Assembly (NCBI GenBank): GCA_964490975.1 | Contig: CAZBEQ010000013.1 | Span: forward strand, 9,180 to 73,179 | Reading direction: 5' to 3' | DNA length: 64,000 nt | Source: DTU013 sp964490975 | GTDB taxonomy: Bacteria; Bacillota; Clostridia; Acetivibrionales; DTU013 | In this document: one piece after another, positions 43,450 through 52,298 of the stretch | Layout: each line of letters begins with the position of its first letter | How positions within the stretch are numbered: position 1 is the first letter of the stretch | Notes under the pieces: model-generated | The model's input: only the letters and a program-made list of their open reading frames with translations | Told to the model about the DNA's origin: nothing | Databases searched by the model: none | Translations under genes and position numbers: made by a program

Positions 43450-45435
43450 ATGAACAAAACTGAGCTATTGACAATCAACACAATAAGGCTTTTGTCTGCG
43501 GAAGCGGTTCAAAAGGCAAACTCCGGCCATCCCGGCCTTCCTATGGGAGCTGCTCCGATGGCATATACGCTTTGGGCAAAAAATATGAAGCACAACCCAT
43601 CAGATCCGGGCTGGGATGATCGTGACAGGTTCATATTGTCCGCAGGACATGGCTCGATGCTTATTTATTCACTATTGCATGTTTTCGGCTACGGCCTTGG
43701 CATTGAAGATCTGAAAAACTTCAGACAGATTGACAGCCTGACTCCGGGACATCCAGAATACAGACACACCAAGGGAGTCGAAATCACTACCGGACCTCTT
43801 GGACAAGGCATCGCAAACGGTGTAGGAATGGCAATGGCAGAAGCATATCTGGCAAAGAAGTTCAACCGCCCGGGCTATGATGTTGTTGACCATTACATAT
43901 ATGTGCTTTCAGGAGACGGCTGCATGATGGAGGGAATCAGCTCCGAGGCTGCGTCACTGGCGGGTACCCTTGACCTTGGAAAACTGATAGTGCTGTATGA
44001 TTCAAATAGCATAACCATCGAGGGTTCGACCGACATAGCCTTCTGTGAAGATACCGCGAAGCGTTTTGAGGCATATGGCTGGCAAACATTGAAGGTGGAA
44101 GACGGAACAAGCGTTGAAGATATTGATGCGGCTATCAAGGCAGCAAAGGCTGAGACATCAAAACCCACACTGATAGTAGTAAAGACTCTCATTGGATACG
44201 GAAGTCCCAAGCAGGGCAAATCATCAGCTCATGGCGAGCCTTTGGGCGCAGACAACATCAAGGCTGCGAAGGTCAACCTTGGATGGGAATATGAAGAAGA
44301 ATTCCATGTACCGGAAGAAGTCAAGGCACATATGTCACAGGTCATGGAGAATGGTAAAAAGCTCGAGAACGAATGGAATGAAATGATCAGCAAATATAGA
44401 AGTGAATATCCTGAACTGGCTAGTGAATGGGATGACTGGAAGAGCAAGGATTACTCAAAGGAACTCCTTGATAACAGCAGCTTCTGGAGCTGTGACAGCA
44501 AGGCAAATGCAACAAGGAACTCCTCCAGTGAGGTGCTGAACAAGCTCGCTGAGTTAGTACCGAACCTGATAGGCGGCTCGGCTGACCTTGCGCCTTCCAA
44601 TAAGTCCTACATGAAGGGCAGAGGAGATTTTGCAAAAGAAGATTACAGCGGATCCAACCTGCACTTTGGCGTACGTGAGCATGCTATGGCTGCTATCGGA
44701 AACGCCATGGCTGCACATGGCAGGCTTGCTCCATATGTATCGACCTTCTTCGTATTCTGTGATTATATGAAGCCCTCGATGAGGCTTTCAGCACTGATGA
44801 AGCTGCCTGTGACATATGTTCTGACACATGACAGTATAGGTGTTGGAGAAGATGGACCTACTCATCAGCCGATCGAACAGCTGGCATCACTGAGAAGCAT
44901 ACCCAATTTTGTTGTTTTCCGTCCTTGCGATACAAAAGAAACTTCTGCCGGCTGGTATGCAGCTATGTCCAGGAAGAACTCACCAATAGCTCTGGTGCTT
45001 ACAAGGCAGAATCTTCCCCAGCTTGAAATGACAGGTGTTAACGCATTAAAGGGAGCATATGTCATACTCGATTCCGGAAAGAAGCCCGAAATCATACTGA
45101 TGGCCTCCGGCTCGGAAGTACAGCTGGTTTATGAAGCAGGCAAAAAGCTGATAGAACAGGGCGTAGCCGTACGTGTCGTAAGCATGCCGTCATGGGAGCT
45201 GTTTGAAGAGCAGGATGCATCGTACAAGGAATCCGTATTCCCGTCCGATGTGACAAAGAGGCTTGCAGTGGAAGCTGCATCTTCCTTTGGCTGGCACAAG
45301 TATACCGGTATGCAGGGTGATGTCATCTCCATTGACCATTTCGGAGAATCTGCTCCGGCAGAAGCACTCTTCGTAAAGTATGGATTTACTGTTGAGAACG
45401 TACTCGATAAAGCTAACAAGCTGCTGAAGAAATAA
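43450..45435 (+). CDS. tkt: Transketolase
   Basis: 661 residues, full length, in one chain. KANSGHPGLPMGAAPMAYTL is the N-terminal signature, the thiamine diphosphate motif is LSGDGCMMEGISSEAASLAG through NSITIEG, and the pyrimidine domain shows FGVREHAMAAIGNAMAAHG with the catalytic Glu. DSIGVGEDGPTHQPIEQLAS holds the active-site His. The enzyme moves two-carbon units in the pentose phosphate pathway, which is the entry for xylose and arabinose released by the GH39, GH3 and GH43 enzymes here. AGGAGGT precedes ATG 43450; an upstream frame extension to 43402 has no site. Terminator at 45566-45593. Confidence 0.97.
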   Translation: MNKTELLTINTIRLLSAEAVQKANSGHPGLPMGAAPMAYTLWAKNMKHNPSDPGWDDRDRFILSAGHGSMLIYSLLHVFGYGLGIEDLKNFRQIDSLTPGHPEYRHTKGVEITTGPLGQGIANGVGMAMAEAYLAKKFNRPGYDVVDHYIYVLSGDGCMMEGISSEAASLAGTLDLGKLIVLYDSNSITIEGSTDIAFCEDTAKRFEAYGWQTLKVEDGTSVEDIDAAIKAAKAETSKPTLIVVKTLIGYGSPKQGKSSAHGEPLGADNIKAAKVNLGWEYEEEFHVPEEVKAHMSQVMENGKKLENEWNEMISKYRSEYPELASEWDDWKSKDYSKELLDNSSFWSCDSKANATRNSSSEVLNKLAELVPNLIGGSADLAPSNKSYMKGRGDFAKEDYSGSNLHFGVREHAMAAIGNAMAAHGRLAPYVSTFFVFCDYMKPSMRLSALMKLPVTYVLTHDSIGVGEDGPTHQPIEQLASLRSIPNFVVFRPCDTKETSAGWYAAMSRKNSPIALVLTRQNLPQLEMTGVNALKGAYVILDSGKKPEIILMASGSEVQLVYEAGKKLIEQGVAVRVVSMPSWELFEEQDASYKESVFPSDVTKRLAVEAASSFGWHKYTGMQGDVISIDHFGESAPAEALFVKYGFTVENVLDKANKLLKK

Positions 45436-45565
45436 GGTGTCGGTGCGGATGTTATGCGGCGGCAGTAAGACGACAATATGACGAACGTAATGCGGCGGCT
45501 ATGTGATGGACGCAATACTTAAAAGCAGGTACAACAGTAAAAATAGCATTAGATATATGTCTTGT

Positions 45566-45593
45566 AAGGCAGGTTTTGATATGAACCTGCCTT
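45566..45593 (+). terminator. Terminator downstream of tkt
   Basis: AAGGCAGGTT and AACCTGCCTT form a perfect 10-bp stem with an 8-nt loop, followed by CTTATTTTG. It lies 130 bp after the tkt stop. Confidence 0.75.
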
Positions 45594-45629
45594 CTTATTT
45601 TGCGCGCGGCATGCGCGCGACCTTGAGTA

Positions 45630-45789
45630 ATCGGACTATGTAAAAACTCAATATCAGTGCACCTTGAGTCAGTAGCCTGCGTAGAATATCAAGTATAGTG
45701 CACTTTTGGAAAGCAGTCTGTGAAGAATATCAAGTAGAGTGCCCTGCGAGCTCAACATTACTCAATTGTGAGTTTTTATTTAATCCGAT
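45630..45789. repeat. ~160-bp inverted-repeat element with inner direct repeats
   Basis: Left ATCGGACTATGTAAAAACTC and right, whose reverse complement is ATCGGATTAAATAAAAACTC, are matched ends. Inside, AGAATATCAAGTATAGTGC occurs again as AGAATATCAAGTAGAGTGC about 50 bp later. A GC-rich palindrome (GCGCGCGGCATGCGCGCG) lies just before it at 45602-45619. The remainder of 45436-45983 is AT-rich with no gene. Confidence 0.65.
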
Positions 45790-45983
45790 CTGCTTCTCAG
45801 CTACTGGCGGATACTGAAACTTTTATAGTGGAACTTATTACCATATAAAAACTTAAATAATCCATATATTTATGCAATTGTATTGCCGCTAATCCAATGA
45901 TATACTATAACATCGCGGGATGGTTTGTTTTGCTGAATTGTGATGCTGAATGATTAAATCTACATGATTGGAAGGTAATTTTT

Positions 45984-47438
45984 ATGACAATTAGCAGTTT
46001 GGAAATGTCGGGCGGCAATGGCATTGAGTTTCAGGACAACAGTAAAGGTGAGCAGCAAAAAGCTTACAACAGCGGTAGTACAGGTGTACAAGTGGCTTAC
46101 GACAGTGGCAGTAAAGGTGCGCAAAAGACTGAGAGAATAGCAGTTCAAAGGTCTGATAGTACGACTGTGCGAAAGCCTGAAAAAGAGAGAAATGCTGTTT
46201 TGATCGGACTTGACGGAGTACGTGCTATAGCCTGCCTGGCAGTTATCTTCCACCACATTGCGCAGAAGCTTTCTCCGCAGATCCAGCCTACTTTTATCAG
46301 GGAGATCGGTTCTTTTCTATTAATGGGCAACACCGGCGTAAGTGTATTTTTTGTACTAAGCGGTTTTCTGTTGTCCTATCCCTTCTGGAAGCGGTTTTAC
46401 AATGATGAGGGATTTCCTGATATGAGGCAATATGCTTTGCGGCGTGCAGCAAGGATAATGCCCGGTTACTATGCTTCTTTTTTAGTATGCAGCCTTCTTA
46501 TCTTACTATTCAAAATACCGTCGCAGTTCTTTTGGGCCAGAACCTTGGCCGGCTTGACTTTTACCGCCGGCTTCAGCTATACTACCTTCTTCCCGAATGA
46601 AATCAACGGGCCCTTCTGGTCTGTAGGCTTTGAGGTATTTTGCTACATATTGATGCCTGTTTTTATGTATGCCATGTTTGGACTGTTCAGAAAAAAGAGG
46701 ACTTTTTTGAAGACTTTTATATTCTGGATAGGAACAGCTGTCTTTACTGCTTTTTTAAATCAGCTTATACATATTTATTTAACACCCGACGATTTACAAC
46801 GCGGCTGGCAGTTCGGGATGGTAGGTGGCGCAAAATACTGGATGCCCAACTATAATCCTATAGGCTTTTTTGGACATTTTATTATCGGGATCATTGCTTG
46901 CGGAGTTTCCGTCAGACTGTTCAAAGCCTCAAGTGCTACAGAAAGCTTCAAGAAAAAGGGCGGATTCGATATTATCTGCATACTCGGCTTATTGGGTTCC
47001 TTTGCGTTGCTCTGGTTATTGAAGCACGCACCTGAATTTTCCTTCAGTTTTCAGAATCAGCCATATTTCTTCCCGCTTTATGCGCTGTTAATAGGAATTG
47101 CTGTTGCGACGGCACCCCACTCAAGGTTCTCGGGTAAGCTTCTGGATAATTCTTTTTTCAAGTTTACTGCAAAGGTTTCCTTCGGGTTGTATATCTGGCA
47201 TTATGTAATCATGTTTATAGTGGCAAACGTGATTTTCAAGAGTTATCAGAACTTCAGCATGACGAACCTTTTGTCATGGGCTCTTATTTCTTTATTAGTC
47301 CTTGTTGTATCATACGCCGTTGCGGCCACTTCATACAAATTCATTGAAAAGCCCGCGCTGGACTGGGCACATAAGCGACAGGGAAGAGTGGGGAAGGTGA
47401 AGCACTTATCAAGCCAAGGCGTACAGCAGGGAAGGTGA
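45984..47438 (+). CDS. Acyltransferase family 3 membrane protein (OafA/YrhL-like)
   Basis: 484 residues. After about 70 polar residues with a short repeat (AYNSGSTGVQVAYDSGSKG), the acyltransferase-3 core starts at VLIGLDGVRAIACLAVIFHH, which has the invariant Arg and His pair (RAIA...FHH). About ten membrane helices follow, with the family blocks GVSVFFVLSGFLLSYPFW, PFWSVGFEVFCYILMPV and FGLYIWHYVIMFIV. Such proteins O-acetylate or otherwise acylate surface polysaccharide or cell-wall sugars. The N-terminal repeat is unusual and probably cytosolic. GGAAGG precedes ATG 45984. No polysaccharide cluster surrounds it. Confidence 0.9.
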   Translation: MTISSLEMSGGNGIEFQDNSKGEQQKAYNSGSTGVQVAYDSGSKGAQKTERIAVQRSDSTTVRKPEKERNAVLIGLDGVRAIACLAVIFHHIAQKLSPQIQPTFIREIGSFLLMGNTGVSVFFVLSGFLLSYPFWKRFYNDEGFPDMRQYALRRAARIMPGYYASFLVCSLLILLFKIPSQFFWARTLAGLTFTAGFSYTTFFPNEINGPFWSVGFEVFCYILMPVFMYAMFGLFRKKRTFLKTFIFWIGTAVFTAFLNQLIHIYLTPDDLQRGWQFGMVGGAKYWMPNYNPIGFFGHFIIGIIACGVSVRLFKASSATESFKKKGGFDIICILGLLGSFALLWLLKHAPEFSFSFQNQPYFFPLYALLIGIAVATAPHSRFSGKLLDNSFFKFTAKVSFGLYIWHYVIMFIVANVIFKSYQNFSMTNLLSWALISLLVLVVSYAVAATSYKFIEKPALDWAHKRQGRVGKVKHLSSQGVQQGR

Positions 47439-47633
47439 GTTTAATTATTCGATGATTGCAAGAAATGTATTATAATTTTATTAGCATAAAGTAGAAGCAA
47501 TGAAACAAGGGGACCATTTAGTGAAGCATCCTTTGTAATTACCGACACAGAGAAGCAGACGAAGATATACTGTAATATTTTCCAGGATGCTAATTGTCAG
47601 TATAAATACCATAAAATGATAGGAGTGTAGCCA

Positions 47634-49055
47634 ATGACAACTAAAAAGCAAGGTTTTAACCCTTACCTTCCTTCATGGGAGTACATACCCGATGGAGAAC
47701 CCTATGTATTTAACGGCAGAGTCTATGTTTATGGTTCTCATGACCGTTTCAACGGCTTTGTTTACTGCATGAACGATTATGTATGCTGGTCTGCACCGGT
47801 GGATGACATGGGCAATTGGCGCTACGAAGGAGTCATTTACAAAAAAACCGACGACCCGCTGAATCCAGACGGCAGCATGTGTCTTTATGCCCCGGATGTA
47901 ACGGTAGGACCGGATGGACGGTATTACCTGTATTATGTTCTCGACAAGAAATCAATCGTATCGGTGGCAGTCTGCGACACACCGGCTGGAAAGTATGAAT
48001 TTTATGGATATGTGCATTATCAGGATGGTACACGGCTAGGAGACAGAGCGGACGACCAGCCCCAGTTCGACCCGGGTGTTATTACCGAAGGAGAAGTGAC
48101 ATATCTTTATACCGGCTTTTGCTCAAGAGGCGACAAGTCGAGAATAGGTCCGATGGCAACGGTACTTGGCGCTGATATGCTGACGATCGTGGAAAAACCG
48201 GTGTTTATAGCACCCAGCGAGCCTTACAGCAAGGGAAGCGGTTATGAAGGACATGAGTTCTTTGAAGCTCCGTCAATAAGGAAGAGGGGGGATACATATT
48301 ATTTCGTCTATTCCTCTATTGTATTTCATGAATTGTGTTATGCTACCAGTAAGCACCCGACGAAAGACTTTGTCTTTCGAGGAGTTATCGTGAGCAACAG
48401 CGACCTGCATATCGATACTTATAAACCAGCTGATCAGCCTATGTTTTACGGCGGTAACAACCACGGCAGCATTATTGATATAGAAGGAAAGTGGTATATT
48501 TTCTACCACAGGCATACAAATGGGACGAATTTCAGCCGTCAGGGCTGCATAGAGCCGATTGCGTTCCTTGAGGACGGTTCGATCCCACAGGTCGAGATGA
48601 CCTCCTGCGGCCCAAATGGAGGACCTCTGACCGGACACGGAGAATATCCGACATATATTGCCTGCAACCTGTTTTGCAAGGAAGAGTCACTGTACACGGA
48701 CTGGACGGCATCGTGGATGAACAACCAGTTTCCGAAGATAACCCAGGATGGCAGGGATGGGGATGAGGAAATCGGTTATATCGCTAATATGAAGGACTCA
48801 GCTACCACAGGCTTCAAGTATTTCGACTGCAAGGGCATAACAAAGGTTAAGATCAAAGCGCGCGGATATGCCAGTGGAGCTTTTGAAGTAAAAACCTCAT
48901 GGAATGGAAAGGCTTTGGGCAGTATCCCGATAGGCTTCACGAATGTCTGGAAGGAATATGAGGCCGATATCGCGATCCCGGATGGAGTACAGGCATTGTA
49001 TTTCACATATACAGGCGGCGGAAGCACGCAATTCGGGTCATTCACGCTGGAGTAA
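47634..49055 (+). CDS. Glycoside hydrolase family 43 with C-terminal CBM6-like domain
   Basis: 473 residues. The five-bladed propeller occupies about 1-320. The likely catalytic residues are the Asp in WEYIPDGEPYVFNGRVYVY (base), the Asp in CLYAPDVTVGPDGRYYLYY (pKa modulator) and the Glu in GHEFFEAPSIRKRGDTYYF (acid). A beta-sandwich at about 345-473 (YIANMKDSATTGFKYFDCKG and later strands) looks like a CBM6/CBM36-type xylan-binding module. GH43 enzymes include beta-xylosidases and alpha-L-arabinofuranosidases; this subgroup with YxFxGxxY-Y-SHD start is usually annotated as arabinofuranosidase or xylosidase. No signal peptide. GGAGTGTAGCC precedes the ATG. It is 130 bp upstream of the GH95 gene and probably cotranscribed. 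Confidence 0.88.
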   Translation: MTTKKQGFNPYLPSWEYIPDGEPYVFNGRVYVYGSHDRFNGFVYCMNDYVCWSAPVDDMGNWRYEGVIYKKTDDPLNPDGSMCLYAPDVTVGPDGRYYLYYVLDKKSIVSVAVCDTPAGKYEFYGYVHYQDGTRLGDRADDQPQFDPGVITEGEVTYLYTGFCSRGDKSRIGPMATVLGADMLTIVEKPVFIAPSEPYSKGSGYEGHEFFEAPSIRKRGDTYYFVYSSIVFHELCYATSKHPTKDFVFRGVIVSNSDLHIDTYKPADQPMFYGGNNHGSIIDIEGKWYIFYHRHTNGTNFSRQGCIEPIAFLEDGSIPQVEMTSCGPNGGPLTGHGEYPTYIACNLFCKEESLYTDWTASWMNNQFPKITQDGRDGDEEIGYIANMKDSATTGFKYFDCKGITKVKIKARGYASGAFEVKTSWNGKALGSIPIGFTNVWKEYEADIAIPDGVQALYFTYTGGGSTQFGSFTLE

Positions 49056-49091
49056 ACAGTATGGCCTATTATTTGAGTCAATAACATACAT

Positions 49092-49125
49092 AAGGCGAGG
49101 TTGCTCGAAAAAGTAGCCTCGTCTT
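49092..49125 (+). repeat. Hairpin between GH43 and GH95 genes
   Basis: AAGGCGAGGTTGC can pair with GTAGCCTCGTCTT (two G-U pairs). It adjoins the palindrome at 49126-49159. Together they could attenuate or process the message between the two genes. Confidence 0.6.
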
Positions 49126-49159
49126 ATAACGAGGCGGGAGATATCTGTCGCCTCGTTAT
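49126..49159. repeat. Dispersed palindrome, copy 2
   Basis: ATAACGAGGCG and CGCCTCGTTAT are perfect 11-bp arms around GGAGATATCTGT. It lies 27 bp upstream of the GH95 start. Copies with related arms and the AGATATCT centre occur at 3973 and 51630. Confidence 0.85.
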
Positions 49160-49185
49160 ATTATATGATAAAGGAGATGATGTAT

Positions 49186-51543
49186 ATGGAACATCCTTTT
49201 CACTTACACTACAACGAACCGGCTGACGTCTGGAGTGAAGCCATGCCGCTTGGCAACGGCAGACTGGGTGCAATGGTTTATGGCCATACCAGTCTCGACA
49301 GGATCCAATTGAATGACGATTCGCTATGGTATGGCGCATTTATGGATCGCAACAATGCATCTTTAAAAGATAAGCTGCCTGAAATACGCAGGCTTATACT
49401 CTCCGGTGACATATACCACGCTGAGGAGCTGATAATGCAGTATATGGCTGGCACACCAGGCTGTATGCGGCACTACACACTTCTGGGAGAGCTTGATATA
49501 GCGCTTAATCAGCACCTGCCCTTTACAATGGGATGGCTTCCGAACAGCAAAGATGCGGATAAGTATTCTACAGATCTCGACCTTATGACAGGTGTTCTAA
49601 ATATCGACCATACACAGGCCGGTATCCGCTACCACCGTGAAATGTTCATCAGTCACCCGGCGCAGGTTATGTGTATACGCCTTGTGAGTGATAAGCAGGG
49701 AGCAATTAATCTGGATTTAATTATGAATAGAATCGGTATTTCTGACAGGGTCGTCGAAGATGACAGAAGACCGGGACAGCGTGTGAGCGGCGGAGGCTGG
49801 CCGGCCCCCGGAGCAGATTCGATCCGTACCATAAATGAAAACACTATTCTTATGAGAGGCCATGATGCTGAAGTGGAATTTGCTGTTGCCGTACGTGCAG
49901 TATGTGACGGTGAACTCAGGAATCCTGTCTCACAGCTGCTTGTCCGAAACAGCGGAGACGTGGTGATGTATGTGGCCTCGTCGACCTCTAACCGCACAGA
50001 GGATACAACCGCAGAGGTACTCGGGCTGCTTGATGCTGCGGAAAAGAAAGGCTATGCAGCTTTGCGTGAGGAGCATATCAAGGATTTCTCATCTCTGATG
50101 AACCGATGTGTGCTAGACCTCGGTCCGTCACCGGCAAAGCCTACAGATGAAAGGCTTGATGCAGTCCGGATGGGAGCAGATGACCCGGCACTGGCAGCGC
50201 TTTATTTTCAGTTCGGCCGGTATCTGATCGTTTCAGGCAGCCGCGAGGGAAGCTCGGCACTCAACCTGCAGGGTATATGGAATGCTGAATTCATGCCCAT
50301 GTGGGACAGCAAGTACACTATTAATATAAACCTTCAAATGAATTACTGGCCTTCGCTGACCGGAAACCTTTCCGAACTTCATATGCCCATTATGGAGCTG
50401 CTGGAGAAAATGCATGAAAAAGGCAAGGAAACAGCCCGCGTCATGTACGGTATGCGAGGTATGGTCTGCCATCACAATACAGATTATTACGGCGACTGCG
50501 CGCCTCAGGACTGGTATATGGCTGCAATGCCATGGGTGACAGGCGGAGCATGGCTAGGTCTGCACGTATGGGAGCACTACCTGTATACGAAGGATATGGG
50601 AGTTCTTCAAAGGATGTACCCAATACTGCGTGACATGGCGCTGTTCTACGAGGACTTTCTGATCGATGTGAATGGAAAGCTTGTCACTTGTCCATCCGTA
50701 TCGCCTGAGAACCGGTATCTGCTGCCAGATGGATACGATACGCCAATCTGTGTTGGCTCTGCAATGGATAATCAGATATTGAGAGAATTTTTTGCAGCAC
50801 TGATAGAGATACAGAAATTGCTTGGAGTAGACGGGGAACTCTCTGAAAAGCTGGCGGATATGGCTTCACGGCTGCCTGAGGACAAAATTGGCTCAAAGGG
50901 CCAGCTGCTTGAATGGGATCAGGAATATCAGGAGCTTACGCCGGGAATGGACCACATTTCTCATCTGTTTGCATGCTACCCCGGCAGCTCGATCAACTGG
51001 CACGATACACCTGATTTGATGAAGGCTGTTGAAAGATCACTGGAACTACGTATACAAAACGGTGCCGGAAAGGGTGGCTGGCCACTGGCATGGTACATCA
51101 ATATTAATGCAAGGCTGCTGGATGGAGAGAAGACAGACAAAGCTATCCGGAAGATGCTCAGCGATTCATGTGTTCGAAACTTCTTCAACGCTACGTTCGT
51201 TTTCCAGATCGACGGAAACCTGGGCGCTGCGGCCGGTATAGCTGAGTCTCTGCTGCAAAGCCATATTGCTCTGCATTTCCTGCCTGCGCTGCCGGTATCC
51301 TGGAGTGAGGGAAGCGTCAGAGGTCTGCGTGCACGCGGTTCTTGTGAGGTCGATATAAAGTGGAAGAACGGCAAGCTGATAGAGGCTGTTGTCAGGCCGG
51401 AGTTCAGCGGGCCTGTAGAGGTCGTAGGTGAGACACTGATGGTGAGCTGCGGTGGTATGCAGATCTCGACGGATAAGACAGGCATCGGATTCGAGTTCTC
51501 TGCAGAGGCTGGCAAGACTTATATACTTACACCATTTGCCTAG
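49186..51543 (+). CDS. Glycoside hydrolase family 95, probable alpha-L-fucosidase
   Basis: 785 residues from ATG 49186; AAGGAGA lies 9 bp upstream. Earlier in-frame ATGs at 49165, 49177 and 49180 overlap that site. The N-terminal beta domain starts FHLHYNEPADVWSEAMPLGN and GRLGAMVYGHTSLDRIQLND, the GH95 signature. The (alpha/alpha)6 barrel contains GIWNAEFMPMWDSKYTININ, NLQMNYWPSLTGN, TCPSVSPENRYLLPDG and HISHLFACYPGSSI, which hold the conserved Asn and Glu residues of the inverting mechanism. It ends with a small beta domain. GH95 members cleave terminal alpha-1,2-fucose or related alpha-L-galactose, as on xyloglucan. No signal peptide, so imported oligosaccharides are the likely substrates. 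Confidence 0.93.
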   Translation: MEHPFHLHYNEPADVWSEAMPLGNGRLGAMVYGHTSLDRIQLNDDSLWYGAFMDRNNASLKDKLPEIRRLILSGDIYHAEELIMQYMAGTPGCMRHYTLLGELDIALNQHLPFTMGWLPNSKDADKYSTDLDLMTGVLNIDHTQAGIRYHREMFISHPAQVMCIRLVSDKQGAINLDLIMNRIGISDRVVEDDRRPGQRVSGGGWPAPGADSIRTINENTILMRGHDAEVEFAVAVRAVCDGELRNPVSQLLVRNSGDVVMYVASSTSNRTEDTTAEVLGLLDAAEKKGYAALREEHIKDFSSLMNRCVLDLGPSPAKPTDERLDAVRMGADDPALAALYFQFGRYLIVSGSREGSSALNLQGIWNAEFMPMWDSKYTININLQMNYWPSLTGNLSELHMPIMELLEKMHEKGKETARVMYGMRGMVCHHNTDYYGDCAPQDWYMAAMPWVTGGAWLGLHVWEHYLYTKDMGVLQRMYPILRDMALFYEDFLIDVNGKLVTCPSVSPENRYLLPDGYDTPICVGSAMDNQILREFFAALIEIQKLLGVDGELSEKLADMASRLPEDKIGSKGQLLEWDQEYQELTPGMDHISHLFACYPGSSINWHDTPDLMKAVERSLELRIQNGAGKGGWPLAWYININARLLDGEKTDKAIRKMLSDSCVRNFFNATFVFQIDGNLGAAAGIAESLLQSHIALHFLPALPVSWSEGSVRGLRARGSCEVDIKWKNGKLIEAVVRPEFSGPVEVVGETLMVSCGGMQISTDKTGIGFEFSAEAGKTYILTPFA

Positions 51544-51629
51544 GACATGTCACAGACATACGCAGCATGATGGAGCAGTCTATCGGATGTATCAATGAAG
51601 CCTATGAAAATGGCAAGAACTCCATAGTT

Positions 51630-51780
51630 ATAACGAGGCGATAGATATCTCCCACTTCTAAAGTGGTGGGTACCGATTTGCCTTTCAGATATTTTCTTTC
51701 GATTAATCGAAAGAAAACGATGTGAGTATATCTCCCGCCTCGTTGAAACACTGCTATAGTATAAGAATTTCCTTTGGAAA
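51630..51780. repeat. Dispersed palindrome, copy 3, split by an 82-bp insertion
   Basis: Left arm ATAACGAGGCG (51630-51640) and right arm CGCCTCGTT (51736-51744) are separated by an insert at about 51654-51735. The 8-mer TATCTCCC stands on both sides (51646-51653 and 51728-51735), as a target duplication would. The insert contains a hairpin CCCACTTCTAAAGTGGTGGG and a perfect 26-bp palindrome at 51692-51717 (TTTTCTTTCGATT and its complement). The right arm continues GAAACACTGCTATAGTAT, AAGAATTTCCTTTGGA like copy 1. The gap 51544-51879 holds no gene. Confidence 0.8.
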
Positions 51781-51790
51781 TTTTATGTTT

Positions 51791-51876
51791 GGGTAAGAAA
51801 ATTTTTCTACTAAGTGTAATTTGCAAAGCAAATTATCGCGAAACGAAAAATTTTCTTTGAACCGAAGTGTTATAAT
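51791..51876 (+). repeat. Promoter-like block shared with 34.4 kb
   Basis: GGGTAAGAAAATTTTTCTAC and AAAAATTTTCTTTGAACCGA, GTTATAATATG match the block upstream of the GH1 pseudogene. Here it points into the 3' end of the yjfB-like gene on the opposite strand and drives no obvious gene. Confidence 0.6.
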
Positions 51877-51879
51877 ATG

Positions 51880-52077
51880 TCATACGCTAATGTCTATGTT
51901 TCCGCCTTTATGCGGCGTGACCGATTTTTCTACCGCTTTTGCATTAATTTCCTGAAAGCCATGAAGCAATGCATCCATGGACTGTACGTCCTGACTAAGC
52001 TTTTTTTTCAGGGTCTCCACGCCGATTGACTGGCGTATGCTGCTTATGCTTTGCTGCATTTGATTATTAATTTCCAT
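51880..52077 (-). CDS. YjfB-family putative motility protein
   Basis: 65 residues from ATG 52077, right after GGAGGTGACCAT; an ATG at 52095 overlaps that site. MEINNQMQQSISSIRQSIGV, ETLKKKLSQDVQSMDALLHG and VTPHKGGNIDISV are the family pattern (PF14070, described as putative motility protein). It is short, helical and cytosolic. No flagellar genes are in the window and the function is unproven. Confidence 0.85.
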   Translation of the reverse strand: MEINNQMQQSISSIRQSIGVETLKKKLSQDVQSMDALLHGFQEINAKAVEKSVTPHKGGNIDISV

Positions 52078-52220
52078 ATGGTCACCTCCTGACATATATC
52101 TACCCAGTTTGACACCATAATATTGTACAATTCTATTATATAATTTTTTGTGTAACTGATAAATGGGGCCTAAGGATTATTTTGCACAAAGACTATTTAC
52201 AATATTATACCTTGACATCC

Positions 52221-52249
52221 TTGACGCTAAATGGACATAACTATAATAT
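52221..52249 (+). promoter_or_regulatory. Probable promoter of solute-binding protein gene
   Basis: TTGACG (52221-52226) lies 15 bp before TATAAT (52242-52247) or 17 bp before TAATAT (52244-52249). TTGACA occurs also at 52212. Transcription would start about 45 bp before the gene. Confidence 0.45.
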
Positions 52250-52298
52250 TGTTATATACAGCTTGTATATTTTGGTATTGACTGTGAGGTTGATCTTT

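Noticed and set aside
51547..51644. Possible short gene remnant after GH95 (reading IRSMMEQSIGCINEAYENGK)
   Set aside because: Only about 30 codons, no family could be recognised and no start signal is present.
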